A stretch of DNA of 64,000 nucleotides, taken from an uncultured Robinsoniella sp. (GTDB lineage: Bacteria > Bacillota > Clostridia > Lachnospirales > Lachnospiraceae). Every line of letters begins with the position of its first letter. Within the stretch, counting starts at the first letter, position 1. Shown here one piece after another: positions 53,795 through 61,542 of the stretch. Below the pieces are notes generated by a model, which worked only from the letters and a program-made list of their open reading frames with translations, did not search any database and was not told the DNA's origin. The stretch lies in NCBI GenBank assembly GCA_900540475.1, contig UQGG01000014.1, positions 1-64,000 of the forward strand. The letters run 5' to 3'. A program made the position numbers and the translations under genes.

Positions 53795-55273
53795 TTGAAA
53801 GATATCATACTCGAATTAAAACATATTACGCAGGAATTTCCGGGTGTTAAAGCCCTGGATGATGTCAGTTTTGAAATTGAACGGGGAAAAATACACGCAC
53901 TGGTTGGAGAAAATGGTGCCGGAAAATCTACGTTAATTAAGGTACTGGCAGGTATTAATGTACACTATCAGGGAGAGGTGATTTTTGAAGGTAAAAAATT
54001 CGCGGTTAAGAATCCTTATGCTGCAAAGGAATATGGAATCAGTGTGGTACATCAGGAGTTAAAACTGGCGGAGACACTCACCGTTGCAGAAAATATTTTT
54101 CTTGGACGTCTGAAGATGGATAAGGGAATGGTGGACTGGTCAGGCATGAAAAAGCGTGCGAGACAGATGCTGGATGATCTGGGGGTAGATTTGGATGAAG
54201 ATGAAACAATAGATAATTTATCCGTTGCAAAAAAGCAGATTGTAGAGATCTGTAAAGCAATGAATTATGACTGTAAGGTGCTCGTTATGGATGAGCCATC
54301 CGCCGTACTTACCGATAAGGAACTGGATATTCTGTTTGAAATCATTGATAAACTGGTGAAAAAAGGTGTTACGATCATATACATTTCACATAAGATGGAT
54401 GAGATTTTCAATATCTGTCAGAATGTCACTGTATTGCGGGATGGCAGGCATATTAAAACCATGTCCCTGGAAGGAGTGAAAAGACAGGAATTAATCAGTC
54501 TTATGGTAGGCAGGGATATGGGGATGGAGTATCCCAAAGAGATTATTAAAATTGGAGAACCGATCCTTGAGGTAGATCATCTCACCAGAGAAGGGGTATT
54601 CAGGGATGTATCGTTTCAACTTAAAAGAGGAGAAGTGCTGGGTGTTTCAGGCCTTGTGGGGTCAGGCAGAACCGAAATTATGAAGGCAATTCTGGGAATT
54701 GATAAGGCGACTTCGGGGACGGTAACTTTTAAGGGGAAAAGGATTGTAAACAGAAATTTTAAGGAAGCTATACAGCGGGGATTTGGACTCGTGCCGGAAG
54801 ACCGTAAAAAGCAGGGACTGGTACAGATTTTCGCAGTCAGTGAAAATATCTGTATGGTTAACCGGAAAAGCGTAATTGAAAAGGGTTTGATCCGGAACAG
54901 ACTGGTGAAAAAGGTATCACATGAATATGTGAAAAAATTAAATGTATCTACACCTGAAATCAGTACCGAAGTGCAGTATCTAAGCGGTGGTAACCAGCAG
55001 AAAGTGGTAATAGCGAAGTGGCTGCTGCAGGACAGTGAAATTATTATTTTGGATGAGCCTACAAGAGGAATTGATGTAGGTGCCAAATCTGAGATTTACA
55101 GGTTGATTAACCAGCTTGTAAAAAGTGGAAAGAGCGTGATTATGATTTCCTCAGAATTGCCGGAAATCATTGGTATGAGCGATAGGGTTATCATTATTCA
55201 CGAGGGCAGGCTCGTAGGAGAACTGTCCAGGGAAGAACTTTCCCAGGAAAAAATCATGTCACTATGTGTTTAG
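53795..55273 (+). CDS. sugar ABC transporter ATP-binding protein, CUT2 (RbsA) type
   Basis: This 492-residue tandem ATPase has a first domain with Walker A GENGAGKST, NLSVAKKQIVEI and VMDEPSAVL. The second has the degenerate Walker A LVGSGRTE, LSGGNQQKVVIAKWL and ILDEPTRGIDVG, the usual RbsA pattern. I chose the TTG at 53795 behind AAAGGAGGGGG. A start 69 bases upstream would overlap the permease and adds unrelated residues. It energises sugar import. Confidence 0.94.
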   Translation: MKDIILELKHITQEFPGVKALDDVSFEIERGKIHALVGENGAGKSTLIKVLAGINVHYQGEVIFEGKKFAVKNPYAAKEYGISVVHQELKLAETLTVAENIFLGRLKMDKGMVDWSGMKKRARQMLDDLGVDLDEDETIDNLSVAKKQIVEICKAMNYDCKVLVMDEPSAVLTDKELDILFEIIDKLVKKGVTIIYISHKMDEIFNICQNVTVLRDGRHIKTMSLEGVKRQELISLMVGRDMGMEYPKEIIKIGEPILEVDHLTREGVFRDVSFQLKRGEVLGVSGLVGSGRTEIMKAILGIDKATSGTVTFKGKRIVNRNFKEAIQRGFGLVPEDRKKQGLVQIFAVSENICMVNRKSVIEKGLIRNRLVKKVSHEYVKKLNVSTPEISTEVQYLSGGNQQKVVIAKWLLQDSEIIILDEPTRGIDVGAKSEIYRLINQLVKSGKSVIMISSELPEIIGMSDRVIIIHEGRLVGELSREELSQEKIMSLCV

Positions 55274-55363
55274 CTGTTTTCTGCTGGAGAGCGGCAATCA
55301 AAGGGTCCTGGCAGATCACGAAATAAATACTGCCGGAGGGGTTTTAAACCAAGGAGGAAAACT

Positions 55364-56416
55364 ATGAGTAAAATGATGAAGAAGGTAATGGCTTTATTAT
55401 GTACAGCTTCTATAAGTGCTGCTATGCTGGCTGGATGCAGCAGTGGTAGTGAAAAACAGACTACAAAAGCTACGGATGGTGCAGCAAAAGAAACTACGGC
55501 GGCAGCAGGAGAAACAAAAGGGGAAACGCAGAAAGAAACTGCCAAAGCGGCTGATAGTGGTGAAAAGAAAAGAATTGGAATCAGCCTGGTTTATAAAGGG
55601 GATGAGTGGTGTGCGGCTGTGGACCAGGAATTCAGTAAGCAGGCATCAGAGTTTGGTTATGAAGTAAATATACAGGATGGAAACCTGGATAATGAGACTC
55701 AGGTGAAACAGATTGAAAACTTTATTACCCAGCAGTATGACTTGATTGCAGTTGACCCGGCAAGCCCGGAAGGCATTATACCTGCACTGGAAAAAGCTAC
55801 TCAGGCAGGAATCCCGATTGTTGTATTTGATTCTGCAACGACCTATGAAGACATTGTGTCCTATGTATCCTGGGACAGCTATGAGACAGGAACCTTGATT
55901 GGAGACTATCTCCATGGATTAATTGAAAAGGATTATGGCGGTAAAGCCAATATTGCAGTTTTAACCATGGCAAGCCCGGTAAATATTGCAGATAGAATTA
56001 AAGGTGTAAAGGATGCTTTAAAAGATCTGGATATCACCTATGTAGCGGAGCAGGAATATGAAGGAAACCGTGAAAAAGCAGCAAACATCATTACTAATAC
56101 TAAAGAAAATATTGACTTTGTAGTATCCGGTCAGGACAATGGCGCATGGGGTGCGGTATCGGCATTGCAGGCATTGAATAACACTACAACGAAATGCTAT
56201 TCTATGGGTGCTTATGGTACAGAACCATTTGATGCATTAAAAGCAAATGATTCCAATTACCAGGGTACGGTAGCAGTATCTCCAAGTAAGCTGGTAAAGG
56301 CTACATATCAAGTTATGGATGACTATTTTGCAGGTAAGACAGATATTCCGAAGGTTGTTAACATTGACCTGGATCTGGTAACTACAGAAAACATCGATGA
56401 ATATCTGAGTAAATAG
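55364..56416 (+). CDS. sugar-binding lipoprotein of the CUT2 importer (RbsB type)
   Basis: This 350-residue protein has a lipoprotein signal (MSKMMKKVMALL ... MLAGC, lipidated Cys25), a Thr/Lys/Glu-rich linker (to ~65) and a periplasmic-binding-protein-1 fold: KRIGISLVYKGDEW, YDLIAVDPASPEGIIPALEK and FVVSGQDNGAWGAVSAL. It captures a monosaccharide-like ligand. It lies 90 bases after the ATPase gene behind AAGGAGGAAAACT and ends at a terminator. Confidence 0.94.
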   Translation: MSKMMKKVMALLCTASISAAMLAGCSSGSEKQTTKATDGAAKETTAAAGETKGETQKETAKAADSGEKKRIGISLVYKGDEWCAAVDQEFSKQASEFGYEVNIQDGNLDNETQVKQIENFITQQYDLIAVDPASPEGIIPALEKATQAGIPIVVFDSATTYEDIVSYVSWDSYETGTLIGDYLHGLIEKDYGGKANIAVLTMASPVNIADRIKGVKDALKDLDITYVAEQEYEGNREKAANIITNTKENIDFVVSGQDNGAWGAVSALQALNNTTTKCYSMGAYGTEPFDALKANDSNYQGTVAVSPSKLVKATYQVMDDYFAGKTDIPKVVNIDLDLVTTENIDEYLSK

Positions 56417-56423
56417 GATTTGT

Positions 56424-56460
56424 AAGGCTCTTTATCTGTAAATCGGTTAAAGAGCCTTTC
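56424..56460 (+). terminator. terminator after the CUT2 operon
   Basis: AAGGCTCTTTA and TAAAGAGCCTTT form an 11-bp stem with a loop of about 13 bases, followed by TTTCC. It starts 7 bases after the binding-protein stop. The short T run may allow read-through into the next oxidoreductase gene. Confidence 0.7.
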
Positions 56461-56577
56461 CTGCATTTCAAAACAAAAGAATGATCAGTTGTTAATGGCA
56501 GTTGTGAGTCATGAAAGAAATAGGGGTGAAAGAATTACATTGGATTAACGCAGGGTGCCTGCGACTTCCATGGGGTT

Positions 56578-56631
56578 AGATTGAAAGACAAATAAAATAG
56601 AAAGGATGCCACGGTATAGTTCTTTCAATCT
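56578..56631. promoter_or_regulatory. 11-bp inverted repeat before the third oxidoreductase
   Basis: AGATTGAAAGA (56578-56588) and its exact complement TCTTTCAATCT (56621-56631) are separated by 32 bases, 54-107 bases upstream of the start. It could be an operator pair or an RNA hairpin. No T run follows, so it is not a terminator. Confidence 0.5.
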
Positions 56632-56684
56632 GTTAAGTTGTGGCAATATTGCAGAAAAACCGGCAATATGAAATGGGTATAAAG

Positions 56685-57734
56685 ATGAATAATATTGTTA
56701 GATGGGGGATTGTAGGTGCAGGAGGAATAGCGAGGAGAAGGACAATACCTGCAATAAATGAAATACCAAATGCATCCATTCAGGCAGTTATGGATACCAA
56801 TACCAACGGTATGATTGACCTGATGAAGGAATACGATATACCTGATGTATATGGCAATATCGATGATATGCTGAGAAATGCAGATATTGATGCAGTTTAT
56901 ATTGCATCGCCTGTGTTATTTCACAAAGATCAGGCTATAAAAATACTGGAGGCAGGAAAACATTTGCTGATTGAAAAACCGCTGGGCATCAATGCATCTG
57001 CAGCTAGAGAAATTATGGAGTGTGCCAAAACAAAAAATGTCTGTGCGGGAGTGGCGATGGTAATGCGTTTTCACGAGGGGCACCAAAAAATCAGAGAAAT
57101 GATCAGGAGCAAAGATCTGGGTGAAATTGTTTCCTGCAGAGCCCAGCTGACCTGCTGGTTTCCGCCAATGGAAGGAAACTGGCGGCAGAATCCTGCAATT
57201 TCCGGTGGTGGTGCACTTATGGATATGGGAATCCACTGTATAGACCTCATGAAGTACCTGATGGATGACCGGGCTGAAAAAACAGTGGGCATTATTGAAA
57301 ACAAAAGCTTTGCTTATGCAGTTGAGGACTCTGCATCCTTTATGTTAAAGATGAAAAAGGGAGCGACCTGCTATATTGATGCTTATTTTAATATACCGGA
57401 TCAGGCAGCAAAATGCTTTCTTGAAATCTATGGGACCAAAGGAAGTATTATTGCAAATGGTACAATTGGACAGGATGGCTGCGGGGAAATAAAAGTCTGC
57501 ATGGAGGAGGAAGATAAAGGATATGAGAGCAATCAGATTCGAAATCAGCAGACAGAGGCAAAGACTTTGGAGTTTGAAAATATAAATATGTACGCAAAAC
57601 AGCTGAATGAATTTTCCGAATGCATACTAAAAGGAACAGAGCCAAGAACAACAATGGAAGATGCTTATGATACGATGAAAATTATTGATGCAGTTTATCA
57701 GTCATCAAAGGAAGAGAAGATGATCTATCTATAA
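56685..57734 (+). CDS. Gfo/Idh/MocA-family oxidoreductase (third of three)
   Basis: This 349-residue protein starts at the ATG giving MNNIVRWGIVGAGGIARRR. An earlier in-frame start adds 15 unrelated residues. The Shine-Dalgarno match is weak. It has the Rossmann loop GIVGAGGIA (near 8-16), LIEKPLGIN and GGGALMDMGIHCIDLMKYL. It is an NAD(P)-linked sugar or cyclitol dehydrogenase-like enzyme following the CUT2 importer, so it may act on the imported sugar. Confidence 0.88.
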   Translation: MNNIVRWGIVGAGGIARRRTIPAINEIPNASIQAVMDTNTNGMIDLMKEYDIPDVYGNIDDMLRNADIDAVYIASPVLFHKDQAIKILEAGKHLLIEKPLGINASAAREIMECAKTKNVCAGVAMVMRFHEGHQKIREMIRSKDLGEIVSCRAQLTCWFPPMEGNWRQNPAISGGGALMDMGIHCIDLMKYLMDDRAEKTVGIIENKSFAYAVEDSASFMLKMKKGATCYIDAYFNIPDQAAKCFLEIYGTKGSIIANGTIGQDGCGEIKVCMEEEDKGYESNQIRNQQTEAKTLEFENINMYAKQLNEFSECILKGTEPRTTMEDAYDTMKIIDAVYQSSKEEKMIYL

Positions 57735-57992
57735 ACTTATGTGGGCGTATTGACAAAAGGAAGGAATGATTATACACGTTTTTAGCACTACTGCGTAAAA
57801 TTCCATACACGTCATTTGCAAGCTTAATTTTGCGGTAGATTAGCTCTGAATTCAGGTTACATTGATCGGTTACATATCCGTAAATGTGACCTTTATTTGG
57901 AACAAATCTACCACAACGAATTTACCACAAACTGCGCACACAGCTGACAGAAAGGGATTTTCAAACATGTCTGTAATTATGCAGCAGGGAAA
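57735..57992. other. intergenic region with nested inverted repeats
   Basis: A promoter-like TTGACA (57750-57755) with TATACA (57771-57776, spacing 15) is followed by nested repeats: GGTAGATT/AATCTACC (57834-57841 and 57906-57913 region) outside, AGGTTACAT/ATGTGACCT (57854-57862 and 57884-57892) inside. No ORF follows. It lies between convergent genes and could be a small RNA or just a structured 3' end. Confidence 0.35.
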
Positions 57993-59165
57993 TTAAATAG
58001 TCAGGTTGCCGGTAAATAACTGGTCTAATATCACACAGACAGATCCGTACAGCGGACTGTTTTCTTCAAATTTTGTTTTATGAAGGGTGATGGTGCGGTT
58101 ATTTCGGAAGATACTGATCTGATTAAGGGTATACGCTATGGATGCCAGTATTTCATCCGGGAAATATACGGCTGAGTGGCCAAATACGACCGTACTGATA
58201 TCAATTATATTAATCAGGTTATTTAAAGCATAGGCAAGCTGGTCAGATATGTTTTGCAGGATCGAGTATGCTTTTACCGATGTGGTACAGTATTCCATGG
58301 TTTCCCGAAAGGTAGTTAATTTGGTACCGCAGGCCTCATTGATTCTTTGAATAATTACAGGGGCACTGGCATACAGTTCCAGGCAGCCCCGGTTACCGCA
58401 ATTACATTTTGGACCTTTAAAATCAATGGTAGTATGTCCAAGTTCTCCGCAGGAACCGGTAAGGTTATTTAATAATTGTTTGTTTGAAACAATAGCAGAA
58501 GCAATTCCGTTTGTAATGCCTATATAAAGGAAGTTTTCTTTTTGCTGTCCGATACCATAATACATTTCGCAGAGAGCAGCAGCCTGCATATCATTTTTTA
58601 CATACACGGGGATATTAAATCTGGGTGACATATAGCTTTTAATGTCCATTTCTTTAATATTGAAAAAGTTCGTTACATTTTTAATTACACCGTGAATGGT
58701 ATCCACTACGCCGATTGTAGAAATTCCAATACCAAGCACCGGACGGTCGGTGAGGTGAAGCAGGTATTCAGCAAGCCGGTAGGTTTTTTCCAAAATTGTT
58801 TCAGAAGTTTCATTTTCTTCGAAATCTTCCTGCTTTGCAGCTACCAGTTTCAGGCTCAGATCACTTAAGATTCCAAATAAAAAGTCTTTTGAAATCCAGA
58901 TGCCGGCAACTACGGGGGAAGTAGGAGAAATTGTAAGCATTTTTGGAGTTCTGCCAAGGTTTTTGGAGTCAGAGGAGGCCTCCGATTCCACTATAATATT
59001 CTGCTGTAAAAGCTCAGAAGTAATATTGGTCAGAGTCATGGAAGTAAGCTTTGAACGCTGTGCAAGGCTATTGCGCGTAGTTCCGTTTCCTGTAGCTATT
59101 AACTGTAATATTAAAGCGCGGTTATATTCTTTTACGCCAATTAGATTTAATCCTGATTTTTTCAT
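57993..59165 (-). CDS. ROK-family transcriptional regulator (NagC/XylR type)
   Basis: This 390-residue regulator has an N-terminal winged helix (~10-75, NGTTRNSLAQRSKLTSMTLTN). The ROK sugar-kinase-like domain follows, with VLGIGISTIGVVD, YVKNDMQAAALCEMYYG, GELGHTTIDF and the zinc motif CNCGNRGCLE. The helix-turn-helix makes it a repressor or activator and not a kinase. It is divergent from the mutarotase-like gene and convergent with the third oxidoreductase, so it probably controls this cluster in response to a sugar or sugar phosphate. Confidence 0.92.
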   Translation of the reverse strand: MKKSGLNLIGVKEYNRALILQLIATGNGTTRNSLAQRSKLTSMTLTNITSELLQQNIIVESEASSDSKNLGRTPKMLTISPTSPVVAGIWISKDFLFGILSDLSLKLVAAKQEDFEENETSETILEKTYRLAEYLLHLTDRPVLGIGISTIGVVDTIHGVIKNVTNFFNIKEMDIKSYMSPRFNIPVYVKNDMQAAALCEMYYGIGQQKENFLYIGITNGIASAIVSNKQLLNNLTGSCGELGHTTIDFKGPKCNCGNRGCLELYASAPVIIQRINEACGTKLTTFRETMEYCTTSVKAYSILQNISDQLAYALNNLINIIDISTVVFGHSAVYFPDEILASIAYTLNQISIFRNNRTITLHKTKFEENSPLYGSVCVILDQLFTGNLTI

Positions 59166-59269
59166 AACTTTTTATCCTTTATTTATAAAAATATTTTATT
59201 ATATGTATTGTAACCCATTTTTGATAGTGTGTAAACCACAAAAACAGTAACATAAGGAAAGGCAGGAGT

Positions 59270-60307
59270 ATGGGAAGAAATTATTTTAATCGAAGAAACT
59301 ATGGATGTAGAATAAAAGAATTTACGATTGATGGATACCGCCATTTGACGCTGGAGAATAATCTGCTGAAGATTGGAATCGCCTTGGACAAAGGAGCGGA
59401 TATCTACGAATTTTTATATAAGCCTAAGGATGTAGATTTTATGTTCAGCTGGGGCTCTCACATGAATAGTGATATAGTTCCGGGCGTTGCTTCTGGTAGC
59501 GGTAATTTTATGGACTATTATGAAGGAGGCTGGCAGGAATTATTTCCAGGAATAAGCTGTGGAAGTCAGGTAAATGGAGCTGAAATGGGAATGCATGGTG
59601 AGGTTGCGCTGCTCCCATGGAAAATGGATGTGATTGAGGATTCAGAGAAAAAGATAACCGTAGAGTTATCGGTAGCAACGCTTCGTTTTCCATTTATTCT
59701 GAAGAAAACGCTGACACTTCTGGAAAATGATGCAGTACTGTATGTAGAGGAAGAAATAATCAACACCGGTATGCAGACAATGCAATATCAGTGGGGACAT
59801 CATCCCGCCCTTGGCGGTAATTTCCTGGATGAAACCTGCGAAATCATAGTAAAAGGAAAACCTGCTGTAAAAGGGGTACAGGCTGATCTGGGTTCGGTAA
59901 GCTGTCTGGCAGCAGGGCAGGAAGGTACCTGGCCTGTAGTGTCTGACCTGTCTGGAAATCATTTTGATTTAAGCAAAGTAGAGCCGAAGGAAAGCAAAAC
60001 ATACAGGGAGTTTTCACTGTCAAATTTAGAAGAAGCAGAATTTGTGGTTAAAAATAACAGACTGCAGCTTGGTTTTGGAATGAGGTGGGAAAAGGATGTA
60101 TTTCCAAATTTATGGGTATGGCAGATGTATGGAGGAGGATTTGATTATCCGTTCTATGGAAAGGCATATACATTGGCATTGGAAATGTGGAATTCTCTGC
60201 CCGGAGGATTGAGTGAAGCGATAAAACAGAAAACAGCTGCAAGTATTGGTCCTGCTGAAAATAGAAAGACAAGTTTTCAGGTTTTTATAACCTTGTCGGA
60301 TGAATAA
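59270..60307 (+). CDS. aldose 1-epimerase-like (DUF4432-type) carbohydrate protein
   Basis: This 345-residue protein has a galactose-mutarotase-like beta-sandwich: LLKIGIALDKGADIYEFLYK, MGMHGEVALLPW and WGHHPALGG. Conserved His in GMHGE and the HHP segment fit the mutarotase active site. No signal peptide is seen. It would interconvert anomers or bind a sugar of this pathway. The ATG follows AAGGAAAGGCAGGAGT. The divergent ROK gene lies about 100 bases upstream. Confidence 0.78.
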   Translation: MGRNYFNRRNYGCRIKEFTIDGYRHLTLENNLLKIGIALDKGADIYEFLYKPKDVDFMFSWGSHMNSDIVPGVASGSGNFMDYYEGGWQELFPGISCGSQVNGAEMGMHGEVALLPWKMDVIEDSEKKITVELSVATLRFPFILKKTLTLLENDAVLYVEEEIINTGMQTMQYQWGHHPALGGNFLDETCEIIVKGKPAVKGVQADLGSVSCLAAGQEGTWPVVSDLSGNHFDLSKVEPKESKTYREFSLSNLEEAEFVVKNNRLQLGFGMRWEKDVFPNLWVWQMYGGGFDYPFYGKAYTLALEMWNSLPGGLSEAIKQKTAASIGPAENRKTSFQVFITLSDE

Positions 60308-60329
60308 TAGATGAAAGTGAGGTTTGAGA

Positions 60330-60794
60330 ATGGAACAATCGTTAACAGAAAAGTGCATGGAAGAAGAGAAAAAATATCAGTTTTCCTGTTTTTCTCACGA
60401 AGATGCTTTTAATATGGGACTAGAGCTGCTGAAGTTTAGCCAGGAAAGGAAAGAAGTAGTAGCAATTGAGATTCGGATTAATCAGGTTAGTGTTTTTAAA
60501 TATCTGCCGGATGGAACCGGAATGTTTCATGAAATGTGGCTGAAAAGAAAAAGTAATATGGTAGGTGTAATGGAAATGAGCACCCTGAGAGCATATGCTC
60601 AGCTGGAAGAAAATCAAGAAGATATGATAAAAGACTGGATCTTAGATCCAAAAGACTATGCGGCTTGTGGAGGAGGATTTCCAATACGTTTAAGGGGAGG
60701 CAGCATAGTGGGAACAATTTGTGTGTCAGGACTACCACATTTAAGAGATCATGCAATCTTAATAGGGGGAATAAGTAGATTTCTGGATAGTTAA
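60330..60794 (+). CDS. UPF0303/HbpS-like protein
   Basis: This 154-residue protein resembles the heme-degrading/UPF0303 (GlcG/HbpS-like) family: EDAFNMGLELLKFSQERKEV, YAACGGGFPIRLRGGSIVGT and a C-terminal ISVSGLP-like ICVSGLPHLRDH. The ATG at 60330 follows GTGAGGT, and a TTG two codons earlier is less likely. It sits 22 bases after the mutarotase-like gene and is co-transcribed. In sugar clusters such proteins are often present with no defined role, and heme binding is not shown here. Confidence 0.7.
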   Translation: MEQSLTEKCMEEEKKYQFSCFSHEDAFNMGLELLKFSQERKEVVAIEIRINQVSVFKYLPDGTGMFHEMWLKRKSNMVGVMEMSTLRAYAQLEENQEDMIKDWILDPKDYAACGGGFPIRLRGGSIVGTICVSGLPHLRDHAILIGGISRFLDS

Positions 60795-60818
60795 TTATAA
60801 GAAAATGCAAAGTATAAG

Positions 60819-60847
60819 TTGACAAAAAAGAAAATAAGGTATAAGAT
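60819..60847 (+). promoter_or_regulatory. promoter of a candidate antisense RNA
   Basis: TTGACA (60819-60824) and TAAGAT (60842-60847) are 17 bases apart. The transcript would start near 60855 and has no ORF before the terminator at 60903-60947. Confidence 0.5.
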
Positions 60848-60854
60848 AAAGATA

Positions 60855-60947
60855 CAAAGGCAGTCGCCTTCACAAGTGTGACTTCCACTATGGTAAATTA
60901 AAAATAATCACCCGCTACTTTGGAGGCAGGGGTGATTATTTTTTTGT
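60855..60947 (+). ncRNA. candidate type I antitoxin RNA
   Basis: The segment between the promoter and the terminator hairpin is about 90 bases with no coding capacity. It converges on and overlaps the 3' end of the 31-residue toxin gene by about 12 bases. It carries CCTTCACAAGTG (60867-60878), 10 of 12 identical to CCTTCGGAAGTG (61043-61054), the complement of the toxin leader. It could therefore pair imperfectly with the toxin mRNA near its ribosome site as well as at the overlapping end. The arrangement recalls TxpA/RatA and Fst-type loci. Confidence 0.55.
60903..60947. terminator. bidirectional terminator shared by the RNA and toxin gene
   Basis: AATAATCACCC and GGGTGATTATT form an 11-bp stem with a loop of about 17 bases, followed by seven T on the plus strand. 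In the leftward direction the stem is followed by a T-rich run (TTTTTAATTTACC), so both transcripts could end here. Confidence 0.75.
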
Positions 60948-61031
60948 ATCTTTATGTTTAGAGTAAAGAAGAATAGAAACAATCAAAGAAGCTAAATTTA
61001 TGATGATCATAAATTCTTCATAAGTACTCAT
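60936..61031 (-). CDS. holin-like small toxin (TxpA/Hol-Tox type)
   Basis: This 31-residue peptide reads MSTYEEFMIIINLASLIVSI and ends LLYSKHKDTKK: a short acidic N-terminus, one transmembrane helix (~7-23) and a Lys-rich tail. This is the pattern of the Hol-Tox family of putative holin-like toxins common in gut Firmicutes. The ATG follows GGGAGGTGGTAGT. A convergent RNA and shared terminator overlap its 3' end. Membrane toxicity is expected from the family and not shown here. Confidence 0.8.
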   Translation of the reverse strand: MSTYEEFMIIINLASLIVSILLYSKHKDTKK

Positions 61032-61054
61032 ACTACCACCTCCCTTCGGAAGTG

Positions 61055-61542
61055 GAAATCACCCTGACACCAGTTCCAAAATGATGTAAACTAAATTTAC
61101 TTTTTAAAGCCTGGAACAGAATCAAGCCCCCTTTTCTAACATTAATTCATACTAATTCTTACTCAAAATGCAAAAAATGTTACTTTTTTTGCATGAACAG
61201 AAAAATATTACCTTAAAGCGAAATATTTTCCTCTAGTAAATTTGTATAGCCGTTGTTATTCTAAATGTGAACAATTTGTGAAAATTTTAAAAATGAATTT
61301 GTTCACGAAATTAGGAAGTGATAAATTGATGATTGAAAATGAACGAATGACTTAAAAATCGTTATGTTAACTAAAAAAGTCTTCAGACCATCATATTCCC
61401 CGCAAAGATATGATCTCATTTTCTGAATAAACAGTCATAAGCATTTTCATTTGTGTACAATCGTACCGCTTATTTCTGTCATCCTTTATTTCCCATAAAG
61501 TGTTTCACTTCCTAATAAAACTGAATAGTGGAGGTAGAAGTC
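61055..61542. other. intergenic region between the toxin and rhamnosidase genes
   Basis: About 490 bases with no gene. The toxin leader occupies the left side. An inverted repeat GTGAACAA/TTGTTCAC (61267-61274 and 61299-61306) lies about 240-280 bases upstream of the GH78 start, a possible operator. No clear vegetative promoter for GH78 was found. Confidence 0.5.

Noticed and set aside
57993..59165. ROK sugar kinase
   Set aside because: An N-terminal winged helix of about 65 residues precedes the ROK fold, as in NagC/XylR regulators.
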